NCBI GenBank assembly: GCA_025330725.1
Contig: JAIWND010000001.1
Coordinates: forward strand, 1,432,501-1,496,500
DNA from: Chlamydoabsidia padenii
Taxonomy: Eukaryota; Mucoromycota; Mucoromycetes; Mucorales; Cunninghamellaceae
DNA length: 64,000 bases
Direction of reading: 5' to 3'
Positions 1-11,437 of the stretch are shown one piece after another. Below the pieces are notes generated by a model. The model made no database searches and had not been told where the DNA came from. It saw only the letters and a program-made list of their open reading frames with translations. Each line of letters starts with the position of its first letter. The first letter of the stretch is position 1. A program made the position numbers and the translations under genes.

Positions 1-140
1 CAACAGCAGGCTCAACAGCAGGCTCAACAGCAAGCACAACAGCAAGCACAACAGCAAGCACAACAGCAAGCACAACAGCAGGCACAACAGCAGGCTCAAC
101 ATCAAGCACAACAGCAGGCACAACAGCAGGCACAACAACA
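1..140 (+). repeat. 12-bp coding tandem repeat (CAACAGCARGCW)n
   Basis: About eleven tandem copies of a 12-bp unit encode Q-Q-Q-A. Unit variants differ only at third positions (CAA/CAG, GCA/GCT), so the repeat is maintained at protein level and is probably length-polymorphic. Confidence 0.9.
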
Positions 141-486
141 ACATTTCTCGGGTCAACCATCATCAAACCTCAGCTCACCCTCATTTGTACAACATCCACC
201 TCATACTACACAGTTTATCAACCTGGCATCAAATTCTATTGACACCTATACCCAACAGCAGTCTCAACCACTACTACCACCTCCACAACAGCAATCACAG
301 CCTGTACCTCCACTACCATCATCACTAGAGCAGCAATCACAACAGGCTTTTAGTCAATCAAGTATGGAACAACCTCCGACTGACCCATCATCAACTATGA
401 ATACTCCTACTACTGCGTCTGGTGATCAATTGATGTCCCAGTTGTTTGATTCTGCGAATCCAAATGGGTATCTACATAGGATATAG
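1..486 (+). CDS. C-terminal part of a glutamine-rich protein (5' end outside the window)
   Basis: The frame is open from base 1 and stops at TAG 484-486, giving 161 residues. Residues 1 to about 48 are a QQQA repeat coded by a near-perfect 12-bp unit. The rest is rich in Q, S, P and T, with no recognisable domain, and ends in a short ordered-looking tail (DQLMSQLFDSANPNGYLHRI). Low-complexity Q/P/S tracts like this are common in fungal transcription factors and coactivators, but nothing here identifies the family. The start and any DNA-binding domain lie upstream of the window. Confidence 0.7.
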   Translation, partial: QQQAQQQAQQQAQQQAQQQAQQQAQQQAQQQAQHQAQQQAQQQAQQQHFSGQPSSNLSSPSFVQHPPHTTQFINLASNSIDTYTQQQSQPLLPPPQQQSQPVPPLPSSLEQQSQQAFSQSSMEQPPTDPSSTMNTPTTASGDQLMSQLFDSANPNGYLHRI

Positions 487-710
487 TCATACCTTCTTCC
501 TCCTCACATCTAATATTCAACTTTAAACTATATATTACCTCTTATTTGCTATTTTATTGTTGTCTTTTATATGTACATTGGTTTATAGTTATATTGTATC
601 TTCACTTTTTTTATATATCAATTATATCTTTTTCTTTCCTGGTTGGAAGAACACCAATAAAAAAAGTTTAACAATGCATTAATTGACCAAGCCACTTTTC
701 CTGTGTGGTT

Positions 711-722
711 TTTAAATCCCGC
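711..722 (+). promoter_or_regulatory. TTTAAATCCCGC motif upstream of SOF1
   Basis: A reverse-orientation copy of the recurrent CGGGATTTAAA/CGGGATTTGAAA element, 92 bp before the SOF1 start codon. It is followed by a T-rich and CT-rich stretch typical of promoters in this window. Confidence 0.5.
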
Positions 723-813
723 ATTCAAAAGTAAATGTCGACCTTTTTTTTTTTTTTTTTTTTTTTGTCTCTTTTTTTCTCTCCTCTTTTTAAGACAAAC
801 ATTCTACCTCAAC

Positions 814-2484
814 ATGGTAAGCAAAGAACAAAAAACAGTAGGCTGACTTTTTTACTAACCATTGATACCTTTCATCCTCCACTACATAGAAAGTAAAAGC
901 CTTGTCCAGATCATCAGCCGATTATGTACGAGAACGATCTCAAGATATCCACAAGGTTCAACGCAATCTCGATCCTTCTATTCATCCATTCGAACAAGGG
1001 CGGGAATACGTCCGGGCATTGAACTCGGTGAAACTGGAACGTCTGTTTGCTAAACCTTTTCTGGGCTCACTCAGTGGACATATCGATGGTGTCTACAGCA
1101 TGATGAAACATCCTCAACAACTTAACAGTATTATCTCTGGTAGTGGTGACGGTGGTAAGCTGGAAAAAAAAAAACAAGCAATTCCTTCCCTTATTAACAT
1201 GACACTTTTTGTAATCTAGAAATTCGTATCTGGAACCTTACTGATCAAGATACTACTTGGAGTACTCGGGGACATAATGGGATTGTCAATGGTGTCAGTG
1301 CAGGTCGACGCAAGGATCAATTCTTATCATGTTCTACCGATAAAACTGTTAAGATCTGGCAACCCTCAGAAGGCTCGGAGGCGATTCAAACGTATATTGG
1401 TCAACATGCGTTTACTGGTTTGTCTCATCATCGTAGTGATGCTCTCTTTGCCACTTCGGGTCATTCCGTACAACTATGGGATGAAGAACGATCAGAACCG
1501 GTCCAGGACTTTGCATGGGGGGCGGATTCTTATCAATCAATCAAATTCAATCAAGTGGAAACGAATATCTTGGCCAGTTGCGGTGCCGATCGAACCATTG
1601 TCTTGTATGACTTGCGTACCAATAAACCTTTATCCAAGGTGGTGATGGCTGTAAGTGACTATAATTACAAAATGGAATGTCTATGATTCTAATTGGGTGG
1701 GTTTTTTTTGGGGGGGGGACTTGATTAGTTGAAAACGAATGCTATTGCCTGGAATCCCATTGAAGCTTATACTTTTGCAACAGTAAGTTATCTTATCCTG
1801 CATCCTTTGTTTTATTAATTCACCCCCCCTTTTTTTTAACAGGCGAATGAAGATCATAACTCTTATATCTTTGATATGCGAAACATGTCTGCGGCTCACA
1901 ATATCTTGAAGGATCATGTCTCAGCAGTGTAAGTAAAACATACTGAAAAAAAGAAAAAAGAAACAAAGCAAAGTGCTAACCCTTTCATCTCTAATAGTAT
2001 GGACATTGATTATTCACCTACAGGCCAAGAAATCGTCACGGGATCTTACGACAGATCAGTACGTCTTTACGATACACGAAAAGGCCACAGTTACGATATG
2101 TACCATACCAAACGTATGCAACGAGTCTTTTGTGTCCAATTCTCGATGGATAGTAAATTTGTCCTATCTGGCTCTGATGATGGCAATATTCGACTATGGA
2201 AGGCTCATGCATCTGAAAAACTCGGTATCAAGGATCGTCGGGAACGAACCAATTTGGAATATTCACAAAAACTCAAGGAACGCTTTGGTCATTTGAAGGA
2301 AATCAAACGGATCGACCGCCACCGCAACATACCCCAGGATATCAAACGCGCCGATCGCACCAAGAAGGAAATGCTCAGTGCCAGAAGGGTCAAGGACGAA
2401 CGACGACGCAAACACAGTTCGAAGGAAGATGCGGAAAAACGGGTGTCGGAACGATCCAAATCGATCATTGGTGTGGCCAAATAA
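814..2484 (+). CDS. SOF1: SOF1 / DCAF13, WD40 protein of the small-subunit processome
   Basis: Exons 814-816, 890-1154, 1220-1650, 1729-1782, 1843-1928 and 1998-2484 give about 441 aa, close to human DCAF13 (445). The N-terminus (KVKALSRSSADYVRE, then NLDPSIHPFEQGREYVRALN and KLERLFAKPFLGSLSGHIDG) is the SOF1 signature. WD repeats follow, with clear GH...IRIW and GSYDRSVRLYD blades. The C-terminus is the basic Sof1 tail (RRVKDERRRKHSS). SOF1 binds U3 snoRNP in the nucleolus and is needed for 18S rRNA processing. The first coding exon is only the ATG, directly followed by GTAAGC, and the frame is restored at AAA GTA AAA in exon 2. Exon borders rest on GT/AG sites and frame continuity. Confidence 0.93.
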
Positions 2485-2972
2485 TATGGACTCAAATTCT
2501 TGCATCTCTTGGTTATTTTATATATTTGATTCTTTTTTTTTTTTTTTTTCTTTCTTACATCCTCCCCGCATCATTTTACTTTTTAACCACATATTATCAT
2601 CTACTCATTCTTCATTTTGTCTTGTATTATATCTTTTTATGTATTGTCGGGAAATAAAACACTTTTTTATCACTACATGTTTAAAACTAGGGGGAGGGAA
2701 CGATAATGACTATTGTCAAATTTATTGTGTGATCACATTCGGGATTTCATTTTGACAAAGCGGGATTCGAAAATATTGCTCAACCAGTATGTGGTTATCA
2801 TTGTCGTTCCTAAAGCTATTGTATGTTGATACAAATCAGTCTTAGTTTTATTGATTAAAAAGTTAAAATAATAGTAACTAAAGGTATACAAATAACATAA
2901 AGATAAATATTTACTATATTATTGATACTACTAATACTATATAAAACCAAAGGTCACCATGTATGCCATTTT

Positions 2973-3856
2973 TTACATGATAGTACAAACATCATTCCTT
3001 GAGAGTTTATCAGCAAAGCGGTCGAGCCAGGACAAATCACCTGTACCTTTACCAAATTCAATATAGAGACAGCCAGGGTTGGGTACATTCGGAGTGCATT
3101 GGACTTGGTATTTTTGCACCAATTCAATAATAGCAGGTTTCAGTTTAGCGATTTGACCTGATTAACATAAAAGATTAGCATAAAATAGGATGATCCGTAT
3201 AACAACCTACCAGGACTATGTAATCCTTTTCCAACAATAATCACCAAATGATCATGATGCTCCATTTCGCATCGTCGTAAAGCTGCATCCACACGTTCAG
3301 AGGCTTCTTGGACAAACAAACCATGCAAGTCGATTTCGGTAGGAGGTCGATGATCATTTTTCTCTATACATACAATAAAAGTGATCAGATCATATCCCCC
3401 CTCCTTCCCCTTTTCCCACAGTCACTTACGTGCATACACCAGATTGGCAGCTTTCTTGTTGTACTGTTTCATCAAATCATCATGTCGATGTCCTTCATTC
3501 GATATTTCCTTTGCTATATAATAGAAAGTGTGTTAGTCCATATGTGGGTGATGTTTGGTTTCATGCTTACCTAAAGCCCCGTCCCCATTATGGTAGGCTT
3601 CTTGGCTGCGTTGATAGCAAGCGTTCCGTTTTTCCGCCTCTTCATGAGCCATGGCGCGTAATTGTGAATATTCTGGATCATCGTGTTCTTGTTGTACATG
3701 GTGGTAAGCCTGGCCATAGTTTTCATGATGCTCTTGTTGTTGATGTTGTTGATACCCATCGCCTTGTTGTTGTTGATGTTCTTGTTGTTCTTTGACTGTT
3801 TGATATACCTTGATTCCTTCTTCCACCACAGCGCCAATTGATTGAGAGTTACCCAT
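2973..3856 (-). CDS. DUF1771-Smr domain protein
   Basis: Four exons on the minus strand: 3571-3856, 3430-3513, 3211-3363 and 2973-3157, about 235 aa. The protein starts MGNSQS, a plausible N-myristoylation site, followed by a Q/H-rich linker. A DUF1771 helical region comes next (LRAMAHEEAEKRNACYQRSQEAY ... HRHDDLMKQYNKKAANLVY), then an Smr domain with the hallmark LHG (EIDLHGLF) and GKG (VIIVGKGLHSPG) motifs. The tail gives GCLYIEFGKGTG. Smr domains of this class (N4BP2/Cue2 type) are nucleic-acid binding and often endonucleolytic, with roles in mRNA quality control. That role here is inferred from the family. The start is the ATG before GNSQ; the upstream in-frame TTG is not used. Confidence 0.85.
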
Positions 3857-4508
3857 TATAGTCAAGAGTTTTAATAGTAAGCAAGTTTTAATAGAAGATT
3901 AAGTTATATATATGGAGAGAAAAATGATGTAAAAGCAGTAAGGGGTGTTTGACAAAAAAAAAAGGGGGGGGGAAGAGGAAGAAAGAAAAGATGGCAACAA
4001 AATTCAAAATGAGCTTAATTTCATTTTGTCGGGATTTTAAATTTATTCTTTTGCAAACAAACCAAATTCATTATGTGAGCCGAATATTCTGACAAGTAGA
4101 TGTGTTATGGTAATAAACGACGACTTTATTATGTGAGGTGAAGCATGCATCAGATACATGATAAACTTCCATCTTACCTGTGATTTTATTTCAGCTCGAT
4201 CTGATAACATCTTCCTGCTACTACTTTTTTGTTTTTAACACTAATGCATGATCATCTCCCGTTTACTAAACTTGACGTTTTGCTACTCGTACAATGATTC
4301 CGACATAATGCAAGTTCTCAGTAGCGTACAAAATCTACTCTTTTCAAGCTTTGTTCTTATTGGGTGATAGGGGTTACACAGAGCCCCTTATTTTGTTTAG
4401 AGATTTTTTTTTTTTTTTTTTTTTTTTGGGAGGATTCTCTTTTCTTTCACTTTTTTACTTTTTTATATAAATATATATATATCAGCACACTATCATATTT
4501 ACATCTCA

Positions 4509-5284
4509 ATGGCTTTATCTGATATATTCAACTTGAAGAAACAACTTGTACAATATGGATCTCATCATTACAATAGGACCAATGTTATCATTCATATGAT
4601 ATTCGTGCCTCTCATCTTTTGGACAGGTAAAGTATAAGAATTAGAACAGATCAAAACGACTAGTACTCACTACCCTTTACTTAGCCTTGGTATTTGGAGC
4701 TGGTATTGGTCCCTTACTTAATTTATCTTTCTTGCCTTCCTCACTCAAATGGCTCAAGATACTAGGCTCTAATCTTGGCTTCTTCACTGTAACAATCTAT
4801 AGTGTCTACTATGCTGCTTTGGATCCTATAGCTGCGGTAAGAAACAAATAAGTGGGGTTGAAACGTTATTGACTTTATTTGATCACTTTTTATAGACACT
4901 CTACGCTCCAATTCTTTATGGTATGTGTTATACGGCGACTCAATTCCACATGATCAATCCCAATGCCACCAAGATCGCCATTGGTTTACATATTACATCA
5001 TGGGTTCTTCAATTTATAGGTCATGGTGCGGCTGAAAAACGAAGTCCAAAACTGGTGGATAACATCATTCAAGGTAAGAGTGGAGGAAATTAGAGACCAA
5101 GAAAGGGGATCTAACTGGATTTTTTATTTATTTGACAGCACTTGTATCTGCGCCTTACTTTGTATTCTTCGAAGTACTTTTTGCTTTAGGGTATCGGCCT
5201 CAACTACGCAGGGAAATGAAATTGGAGGTGGAAAAGGACGTGGCCGCTTTTCGTGCTAAACAACAACAACAACATCGGGAATAG
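4509..5284 (+). CDS. Mpo1-like DUF962 membrane protein (putative 2-hydroxy fatty acid dioxygenase)
   Basis: Exons 4509-4626, 4685-4836, 4896-5073 and 5139-5284 give about 197 aa. The family hallmark is present at the start (LKKQLVQYGSHHYNRTNVIIH), with four to five hydrophobic segments and later histidines (FHMINPNATKIAIGLHITSWVLQFIGHG). Mpo1/YGL010W is an ER Fe(II)-dependent dioxygenase that shortens 2-hydroxy fatty acids during phytosphingosine breakdown. The His residues that bind iron in that family appear conserved. The C-terminus is a charged cytosolic tail ending in a Q run. A TATA-like AT-rich stretch (4465-4483) lies just upstream. Confidence 0.88.
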
Positions 5285-6270
5285 CTTTATCAGATTGGAT
5301 TCGACATCTCACTAGTTTATTATTAGCACCTACCATTTTACTATTACTACATTATAGAAACAATGGATCATTGATTTTGATTCATTCCCCCCTCCTCTTT
5401 TTTTTTTTTTTACATAACCATTTACCATTATAAACATCTTCATTCATTCATTCGATACTCATTAAAAAAATACCCCTTCTTTACTCCTCTGTTTCTCTCC
5501 CTTCTCTCTCCCTGATACTATACACTTTAAATAGATGAATTATATATATATATATATACTTATTCTGATAATAAACATGGATGTAATTACTTAAAAGAAA
5601 TCAAGGTGTTGATGCTACATATTGGTCAATGCAAAAATATGGGTTTGCGGGATTTGAAAATTTGGAAGGTTTTCTTCTCTCAGTTTTACTCTGCCCTTTC
5701 CCCTTTCAAAATAAACTGTCTTTTTTTTCAATGTTACAAATGTAAGTTCTCATTCTCCTTCTTGATTAAAAGTAGTAGCGATGTGATTATATTGACTGGT
5801 CTACGTATACAGTATAAAAAACGAACCTTCACCAAAACCGGGATTCCAAATCTCAAATACAGTTTTCCCGCAGGATTGAACGAGAAATGGCATCATGTAA
5901 AGAAGACAAGTGATTTTGAAAACGTAAAATGATGTGAGTCAAATACGAGAACGATTATTTTTCGAATCCCGACAATCAAAGGATGCATGAATCGGTCACT
6001 TGTCCAGTACACAATAAATATTAGTAAAGAATGCATTCATTTGTAATTGCTTGTTGAACCAGCAAAGTGGAGCAACAAAAAAAAAACATGTGAGATCACA
6101 TGGATGGTATCATGTTTTGTTCGAAATCATAAGTAAATTGAAGATTTTATTTAATAATACAACATTAAAAATGGTACAAGTAACTAATAAAACAAGACTA
6201 ATATAATATATAAAAATACATAATAACTAAAGTAGTAGAAAGGTAGGGTTATATGATTGATACTTCCAAG
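5285..6270. other. Convergent spacer, no supported gene, several CGGGAT-type motifs
   Basis: An open stretch of 108 codons starts at 5606 (+) but has no recognisable domain and unconvincing composition, so I do not call it. The spacer holds a strong motif copy (GCGGGATTTGAAAA, 5647-5660) and degenerate copies near 5839 and 5955, with poly(T) near 5397-5413. Confidence 0.5.
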
Positions 6271-7320
6271 TTAACGATCCTTTTTTGGAGGAACAGGAGG
6301 ATCGTCATAAGTGTGTGGAGCAGAGTAAGTTGGAGCAGATGCCATGATCGTCGTAGGAGAAGAAGCATGAGGCATCACAGGAGGAGCTTGAGCCACATTA
6401 ATATAAGACCCGTTCCCGTAATGTTGATCATAGCCTTGTTGATGATCATAATAAGCAGCTGTATCCATCGGAGGAGCATAGTAAGTACCAGAATGACCTG
6501 CATCATGATACCCCACTGAAGGTGCCGTCGCCGCTGAGTAATAACCCTGATGAGGCTGATAAGGTGATTCATATCCATAATTCGACATGCCAGGACTGGT
6601 GGGCTGATACGGATAATAAGGTTGTTGCTGTTGTTGATATGGGCTGGCATAATGTAAATCCTCGGTAACCGACATTGCTGGTGGCGGTCGATCCAGACCT
6701 TGTTGTTGATATGGGTTGGCATAATCTTCAGTGACCATTGGTGGCTCTTGTTGTTGATATGGTGTCTTGTTGAATGCATCATTATATAATGCTGCCTTTT
6801 CGTTCCTTTTTTTGCGTTGGGCTCGAGAGTAGAGAGCATAGCCAAAGCCGAGAATCAGGACAGCCACACCACCACAGACACCACCTATAATGGCACCAGT
6901 ACTCGAAGAGCTATTGTCGGAAGTTGCTGTTTGAGTAGGTGAAGCTGTTGCTGAGGAAGACGACGAAGAAGAAGAAGACGGAGAGGACGAAGAAGTGGAC
7001 GAAGAAGTGGTTAAAGAACTAGAAGAGGACGAATGTGTCGAGATGGAATGGCTGGTGCTTGTCGGTCGAGGAGAGCTGGATAATACCGACTGTGAGACAA
7101 GAGACGAGTGAGAAGGTACCGATGAGGTTAGTGACGGTACTGAAGATCCGCTGGGTTTTCCTGATAATGTTGCTGTCGGTGTCGCTGAGGCAGACGATGG
7201 TGTTGTTGTTTCATGACAATCGTTTCCAAAAATACCCAGGAAACAACCATGAGTAGAATGAGGGTGAATTAGCACAAGTATAATCGCCGCCCACAAGTAT
7301 GGTGTCAGTCTTGGGCGCAT
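6271..7320 (-). CDS. Mucin-like single-pass surface protein (Mid2/WSC-sensor-like layout)
   Basis: Intronless, 349 aa. Residues 1-25 form a signal peptide, followed by a short Cys-containing segment (CFLGIFGNDC). A Ser/Thr-rich, probably O-mannosylated ectodomain follows to about residue 140, then one membrane span (about 142-164, GAIIGGVCGGVAVLILGFGY) with a basic stop-transfer (RAQRKKR). The cytosolic tail of about 180 residues is rich in Y/Q/P with PYQQQ repeats and ends in PPVPPKK, an SH3-ligand-like motif. This is the layout of fungal cell-wall sensors, but no WSC domain is visible, so the sensor role is inferred. A CGGGATTT copy lies about 180 bp upstream (7501). Confidence 0.75.
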   Translation of the reverse strand: MRPRLTPYLWAAIILVLIHPHSTHGCFLGIFGNDCHETTTPSSASATPTATLSGKPSGSSVPSLTSSVPSHSSLVSQSVLSSSPRPTSTSHSISTHSSSSSSLTTSSSTSSSSPSSSSSSSSSATASPTQTATSDNSSSSTGAIIGGVCGGVAVLILGFGYALYSRAQRKKRNEKAALYNDAFNKTPYQQQEPPMVTEDYANPYQQQGLDRPPPAMSVTEDLHYASPYQQQQQPYYPYQPTSPGMSNYGYESPYQPHQGYYSAATAPSVGYHDAGHSGTYYAPPMDTAAYYDHQQGYDQHYGNGSYINVAQAPPVMPHASSPTTIMASAPTYSAPHTYDDPPVPPKKDR

Positions 7321-7671
7321 AAAATTCAGCTGTTGGTGGTGATAATCGTCAAGTTGTGCCGTTAATGATTCACGTCAGTAAATGAGTGGAATGGGTGAGG
7401 TGGGTGTTTTTTTTTTAAAAAAAAAAAAAGGAGGGGGGGAAGAGAGGCAGAATTCAAAAAAAAAGGAAAAAAGAAAAAAAGTTAAGACTTCATAACAGAG
7501 CGGGATTTCTATTGGCCACTCAACTAGGCTGTATCACTTCCGGCTCTGACTGTCCAAAACTTTCATTTTCACACTCGTCCTCCCTCGCCCAAATATAAAA
7601 ATCGGGGTTTACATTTTCCCGTTCAAATCTCGTCTGGGGCGAGAAGTTAGATCCAGCTCTGGGAGGGGGGA

Positions 7672-7759
7672 ATGGAAATTGGATGCAATATGGAAATTGG
7701 ATGCAGTGTGGATAGTGGATCCACTTTCCATGTTCATTCCATGTGCCTCCAATTTCCAT
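7672..7759. repeat. Direct plus inverted repeat on ATGGAAATTGG
   Basis: ATGGAAATTGGATGCA occurs twice in tandem (7672-7687 and 7690-7705). The reverse complement of its first 11 bases, CCAATTTCCAT, occurs at 7749-7759. The RNA of either strand could fold into a stem. Confidence 0.75.
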
Positions 7760-8112
7760 AATGTGACGATCTTTGGCATTCTTTATCTCTCATCCCTTCT
7801 TCACTCACATAATTTAGGCTCTCTTTTTATCAGCCACCTCCTCCTTCTCACTATAGTATAGGCATAGCTGTAGATATAGTATAGAAACGATTCTTTGTTT
7901 TTAATTGAATATAATGAAAAAAAAATCATATCAAACACTTTGTACAAAGGACTTTGTGATAAACGAAAAAGTATTAGGTAGTTGATTGTCTGTTGGCCTC
8001 ATACATATGATAGGAATGAATGGTACTGAACGACATGACATTGGGATCACATATGTCGCTCTCATGAAGCGGGATTTGACAAGCACGACTCTTCGCCCAA
8101 CCTTTTATCCCC

Positions 8113-8370
8113 GAGCTGGCCTGATTTCTACGCCCAACTTCTCGCTGAACTTTTTTCCCACGAGTTGGCCTGAAATCTACGGCCAAATGAATTTCCCTGC
8201 CCAAAGTCGGGGTTTACATTTCAAAATCAGATTCTGCATGAATTTCTTGATTTGGACGAACCCCCTTTCACGGTCAGAGCTGGTCTACACGACGAGCAAT
8301 TCACGTTTTAAAAAAAAATCCAAAGTCTTTTCACCAGAATTGGCCTGATGTTTATGCCCAACTTCTAGCT
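8113..8370 (+). repeat. Three diverged copies of a GAGYTGGCCTGATTTCTACGCCCAA-type repeat
   Basis: Copies lie at 8113-8146, 8162-8186 and 8337-8370, each reading GARYTGGCCTGA followed by a TCTACG/TTTATG core and GCCCAACTTCT (or GGCCAA). A shortened inverted copy (GCGAGAAGTTAGATCCAGCTC) lies near 7639-7659. Origin unknown. Confidence 0.6.
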
Positions 8371-8502
8371 CTCTCTCTCTCTCTCTCTGTATGATCTGCC
8401 ACACTTTTCAGATTCCCTTTTTATCCCCTATTATTTTCACAGTGACCACTATCATATGAGATTTTTTTTCAAAAAAAAAAGTTTATTATAAAAGGGTGAT
8501 AC

Positions 8503-11437
8503 CTAAAAAGATTTTTTAACAATGGCTGTCAAATTGTCCCTTTTGTATTGCAGATCCGTCAACACAAAGGAATCAATAGCCACTGTCACTAAACTATCTA
8601 TTGCCAAATCTATTCTACCGCCCAATGCTTTTGATATAGTATCCAATATGATCTTTTTCACCATGACCGGGATCCGCGGAGTTTCCACCACGACGCCAAT
8701 ACACCCAGACTCTACATCGTCTTGTTGACAGGGCGGTAATGTCACTGGTCCTTCCCACCCTTTACCACCATCACTAAAATTAGCATACATAGTTCCGATT
8801 TCTTGATCTTGTTGGTATGTCGCCGATGCATTGATGTTGATGATTTTCATATATATATCCTGGAAAGGGTTGCGTAGCCAGACCAATGCTGTGGAGGAGA
8901 GAAGATTCATTTGGACCTGTTGTAACAAGGGCGGATCTTCAAATACTGGGGCAGGAATCAAGAAGACCAGTTTTTGCATGATTGGTGCCAAAAGGGGAGA
9001 TTTGGTAGAATCTTTTCGTCCAGCTATCACCAATTCAATTGTTTCACCTACATGATAAAAAGAGTTATTAATTATCACCATCATCATCATCATATATGAA
9101 GGTATACCTGATATGTAATCGCCAATGAATGTCACCATGGCAGAGGTTTTTGTTTTATGATCCATCTTATTGTGCATTATGCCGAGTTGCTTCTGTTGAT
9201 CTGGTATATCATAAATGTATCCATCTGATTCAAAGGTGTTACTGGATCCATGGACCAAGTTCAGTTGCTTGATTGTCACATTCCCAATTTCACAGTCATT
9301 GTATGCCATGATGAATGTAATTGCACCGAGATTCATGTCTATATTGGAGGGATTGTCGATTATTAGTTTCGTCTTGACCTGTAAGGCATCAGCATGGCCT
9401 TTCACAATGGATATACTGGTGACCTCGGGTGGCGGGTTTTTCATTCCTTGCATTCCTATTGAAAAAAGAAAGAAAAAAGTTAAATGAATCCACCGTTCAA
9501 TGATTAACATCCCTTTTAACATACCTATAGTGTTGATTTCACCTTTAAAAGTCAAATCCCGTACCATCAGTTTACCAAAGTCGCTTGATACCAGTGCATT
9601 TGCTGTGCCTTGAAGATAAACCGTACTGTTGCGTTTATTCAAGACCCGATCCAAGAATTTCTCGAATTCACTGTCGTGCCCTGAGAGTACCTTGAATGGA
9701 GCCTTGTTGATCCTTGATATCACCATAAACATGTCCTCCGGAATATCTTGATCACCTTCTTGGCCACGATGTATTGTTCTTGAGGGACAAGGACGATTGG
9801 TATGGAGTTTGGCAAAAGGTTCTTTCGAATCATGTTCCAGATAGATATACACCGTTGGGTCTATTTCCACCACGTCCAATTCAAACTGTATTTCTCTGGG
9901 TAATTGTAACAGCGCCGTCGCATCACCAGAGACCAATGGATCTTTGGATACCATGGAAAAGTCGATCTTGATATTATCCATTGTGAGTGATTGAATGATA
10001 TCCATACGAGTTGCACCTGGGAATGGGATAGCCAATGTCATTGACGCCAAAGCCTTTCGCAACCAATCAGGCACCTTGCTTGCTGGTTGTATTCCACTAT
10101 AGTCATCATCTGGACCAAACGTATTTCCACGGACATGAACTATGGATGTATTACCATGTAAATACCGTGTCAAGAATCCTTCCATCAACCGCCGTTTGTT
10201 AGTATCCTCGTCGTTCAGAGGTAATGTTCGTCCCTTCACACCAAAATAGTTCATCCGCTGTCCAATTAATTCAGTATCCATGGCCCGCACCACAGCAATC
10301 ATTTCATCACCATCATCACCAGGTAGGTAGATGCCGAAATCTACATCGCCAATAGTCATGCTGAGGGTTCTTGATGGATTATATATACCAACTGTGCCAC
10401 CAAGTGATATGCCGCCTAGAGGATGAGTGCCCGGGAAAACCATGTCTTTGAGTTCAGTCTGCTTCAGTCCATCCATGCCTTGAGGTTCAAAAAAAAAAAT
10501 CAGTGTTAGTAAGATTATACATAGATTCATTCTGCTTACCATCTATATTAACGACTTTATCCAAAGCCACGTTGTTTTCCATAGGAAGCCACCCAACATG
10601 CAAAGGTAAAGTTCCAATGACCTGCCAGCCCACCTGCTTCAAAGCCAAAGCATCTTTACAAAAGTTGACAAGACCAGAAGGATTTATCACCATAAACTGT
10701 GTGACAAAATCAAAATGGGTCACATTGGATTCCGATGATAGCACAAGACCCGGTAGCTTGATATTCCCTAAAGACAAGTTATCATCCTGATATATTGATA
10801 GTGTGGAGGTGGAAGGAGGAGACTGGAAGATTTGTAGTGTTGTATCCAATAGTTGAATGTCACCAAACAGGCTGTTTATTTTTCGGCTGAGGTTGTAGAC
10901 TGTTCCGAGTAAAGTGATGGAGCCGACAATGTTCATTGTAATGATATTGACACCATCAGGTGTAGTGGTGACATTCTCGATAGAGGCCTGCTGAAATGTT
11001 AGTTGTACGCCGTCTTCAATGTGTTTTTGAGCGAATCCTGGTGCCAAGAGAAGAAGGACCAGAGACGCTACGAGAAGGATGCCAAGGAAGAGAGTCAGTA
11101 AAATATATATTCGTAGATTTGACGAGTTTCTTTGTTGAAGGCCTTGTTGTTCCTCTTGTCGAGTTTGCAGAGGGTGGGATGAGGATTCACCCAGACTGCC
11201 GTAGCTGGTGGGGTTGTAGTTATGCCTGTCGGTATCATTTATAGTGTTGTTTGGCAAAGAGGATCTGGTATGGGTAGGTACAGTTGACGCTGGTGATTTG
11301 TCTTTTTGTTGTTTCTTTGTTGAATCCTTGGTTGATTTATTAGCCTTGAAGAATGATAACAGTGGTTGTCGTTCAGAGTCAGCTGTGAGTCCTTTACTGT
11401 TATCGTTGCCCTTGTTGGTGGAAGAAGGTTCAGACAT
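8503..11437 (-). CDS. Tag1-like DUF3712 membrane protein
   Basis: Four exons on the minus strand: 10540-11437, 9525-10478, 9108-9455 and 8503-9047, about 914 aa. A disordered cytosolic N-terminus of about 110 residues is followed by one membrane span (about 111-131, RIYILLTLFLGILLVASLVLLLL). A large lumenal region then carries repeated DUF3712/LEA-2-like beta modules, for example NVTTTPDGVNIITMNIVGSI and a repeat of the same fold in each third. Yeast Tag1 (YLR173W) is a vacuolar membrane protein of this family involved in ending autophagy; that role is inferred here. The 69-nt intron (9456-9524) has no stop and a length divisible by three, so retention would keep the frame. Confidence 0.8.

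Larger units (their letters stand above)
7321..8502. other. Repeat-rich intergenic spacer without a supported gene
   Basis: Between two minus-strand genes. It contains a homopurine/poly(A) tract (7405-7480), dispersed short repeats of a GGCCTGATTTCTACGCCCAA type, two copies of TCGGGGTTTACATTT, an inverted repeat built on ATGGAAATTGG, a CGGGATTTGAC motif (8070) and a CT microsatellite (8368-8387). No open reading frame here has a recognisable product. Confidence 0.6.

Noticed and set aside
5606..5932. 108-codon open frame on the plus strand
   Set aside because: No domain, hydrophobic/basic composition typical of translated A/T-rich spacer, and it overlaps several copies of the regulatory motif.
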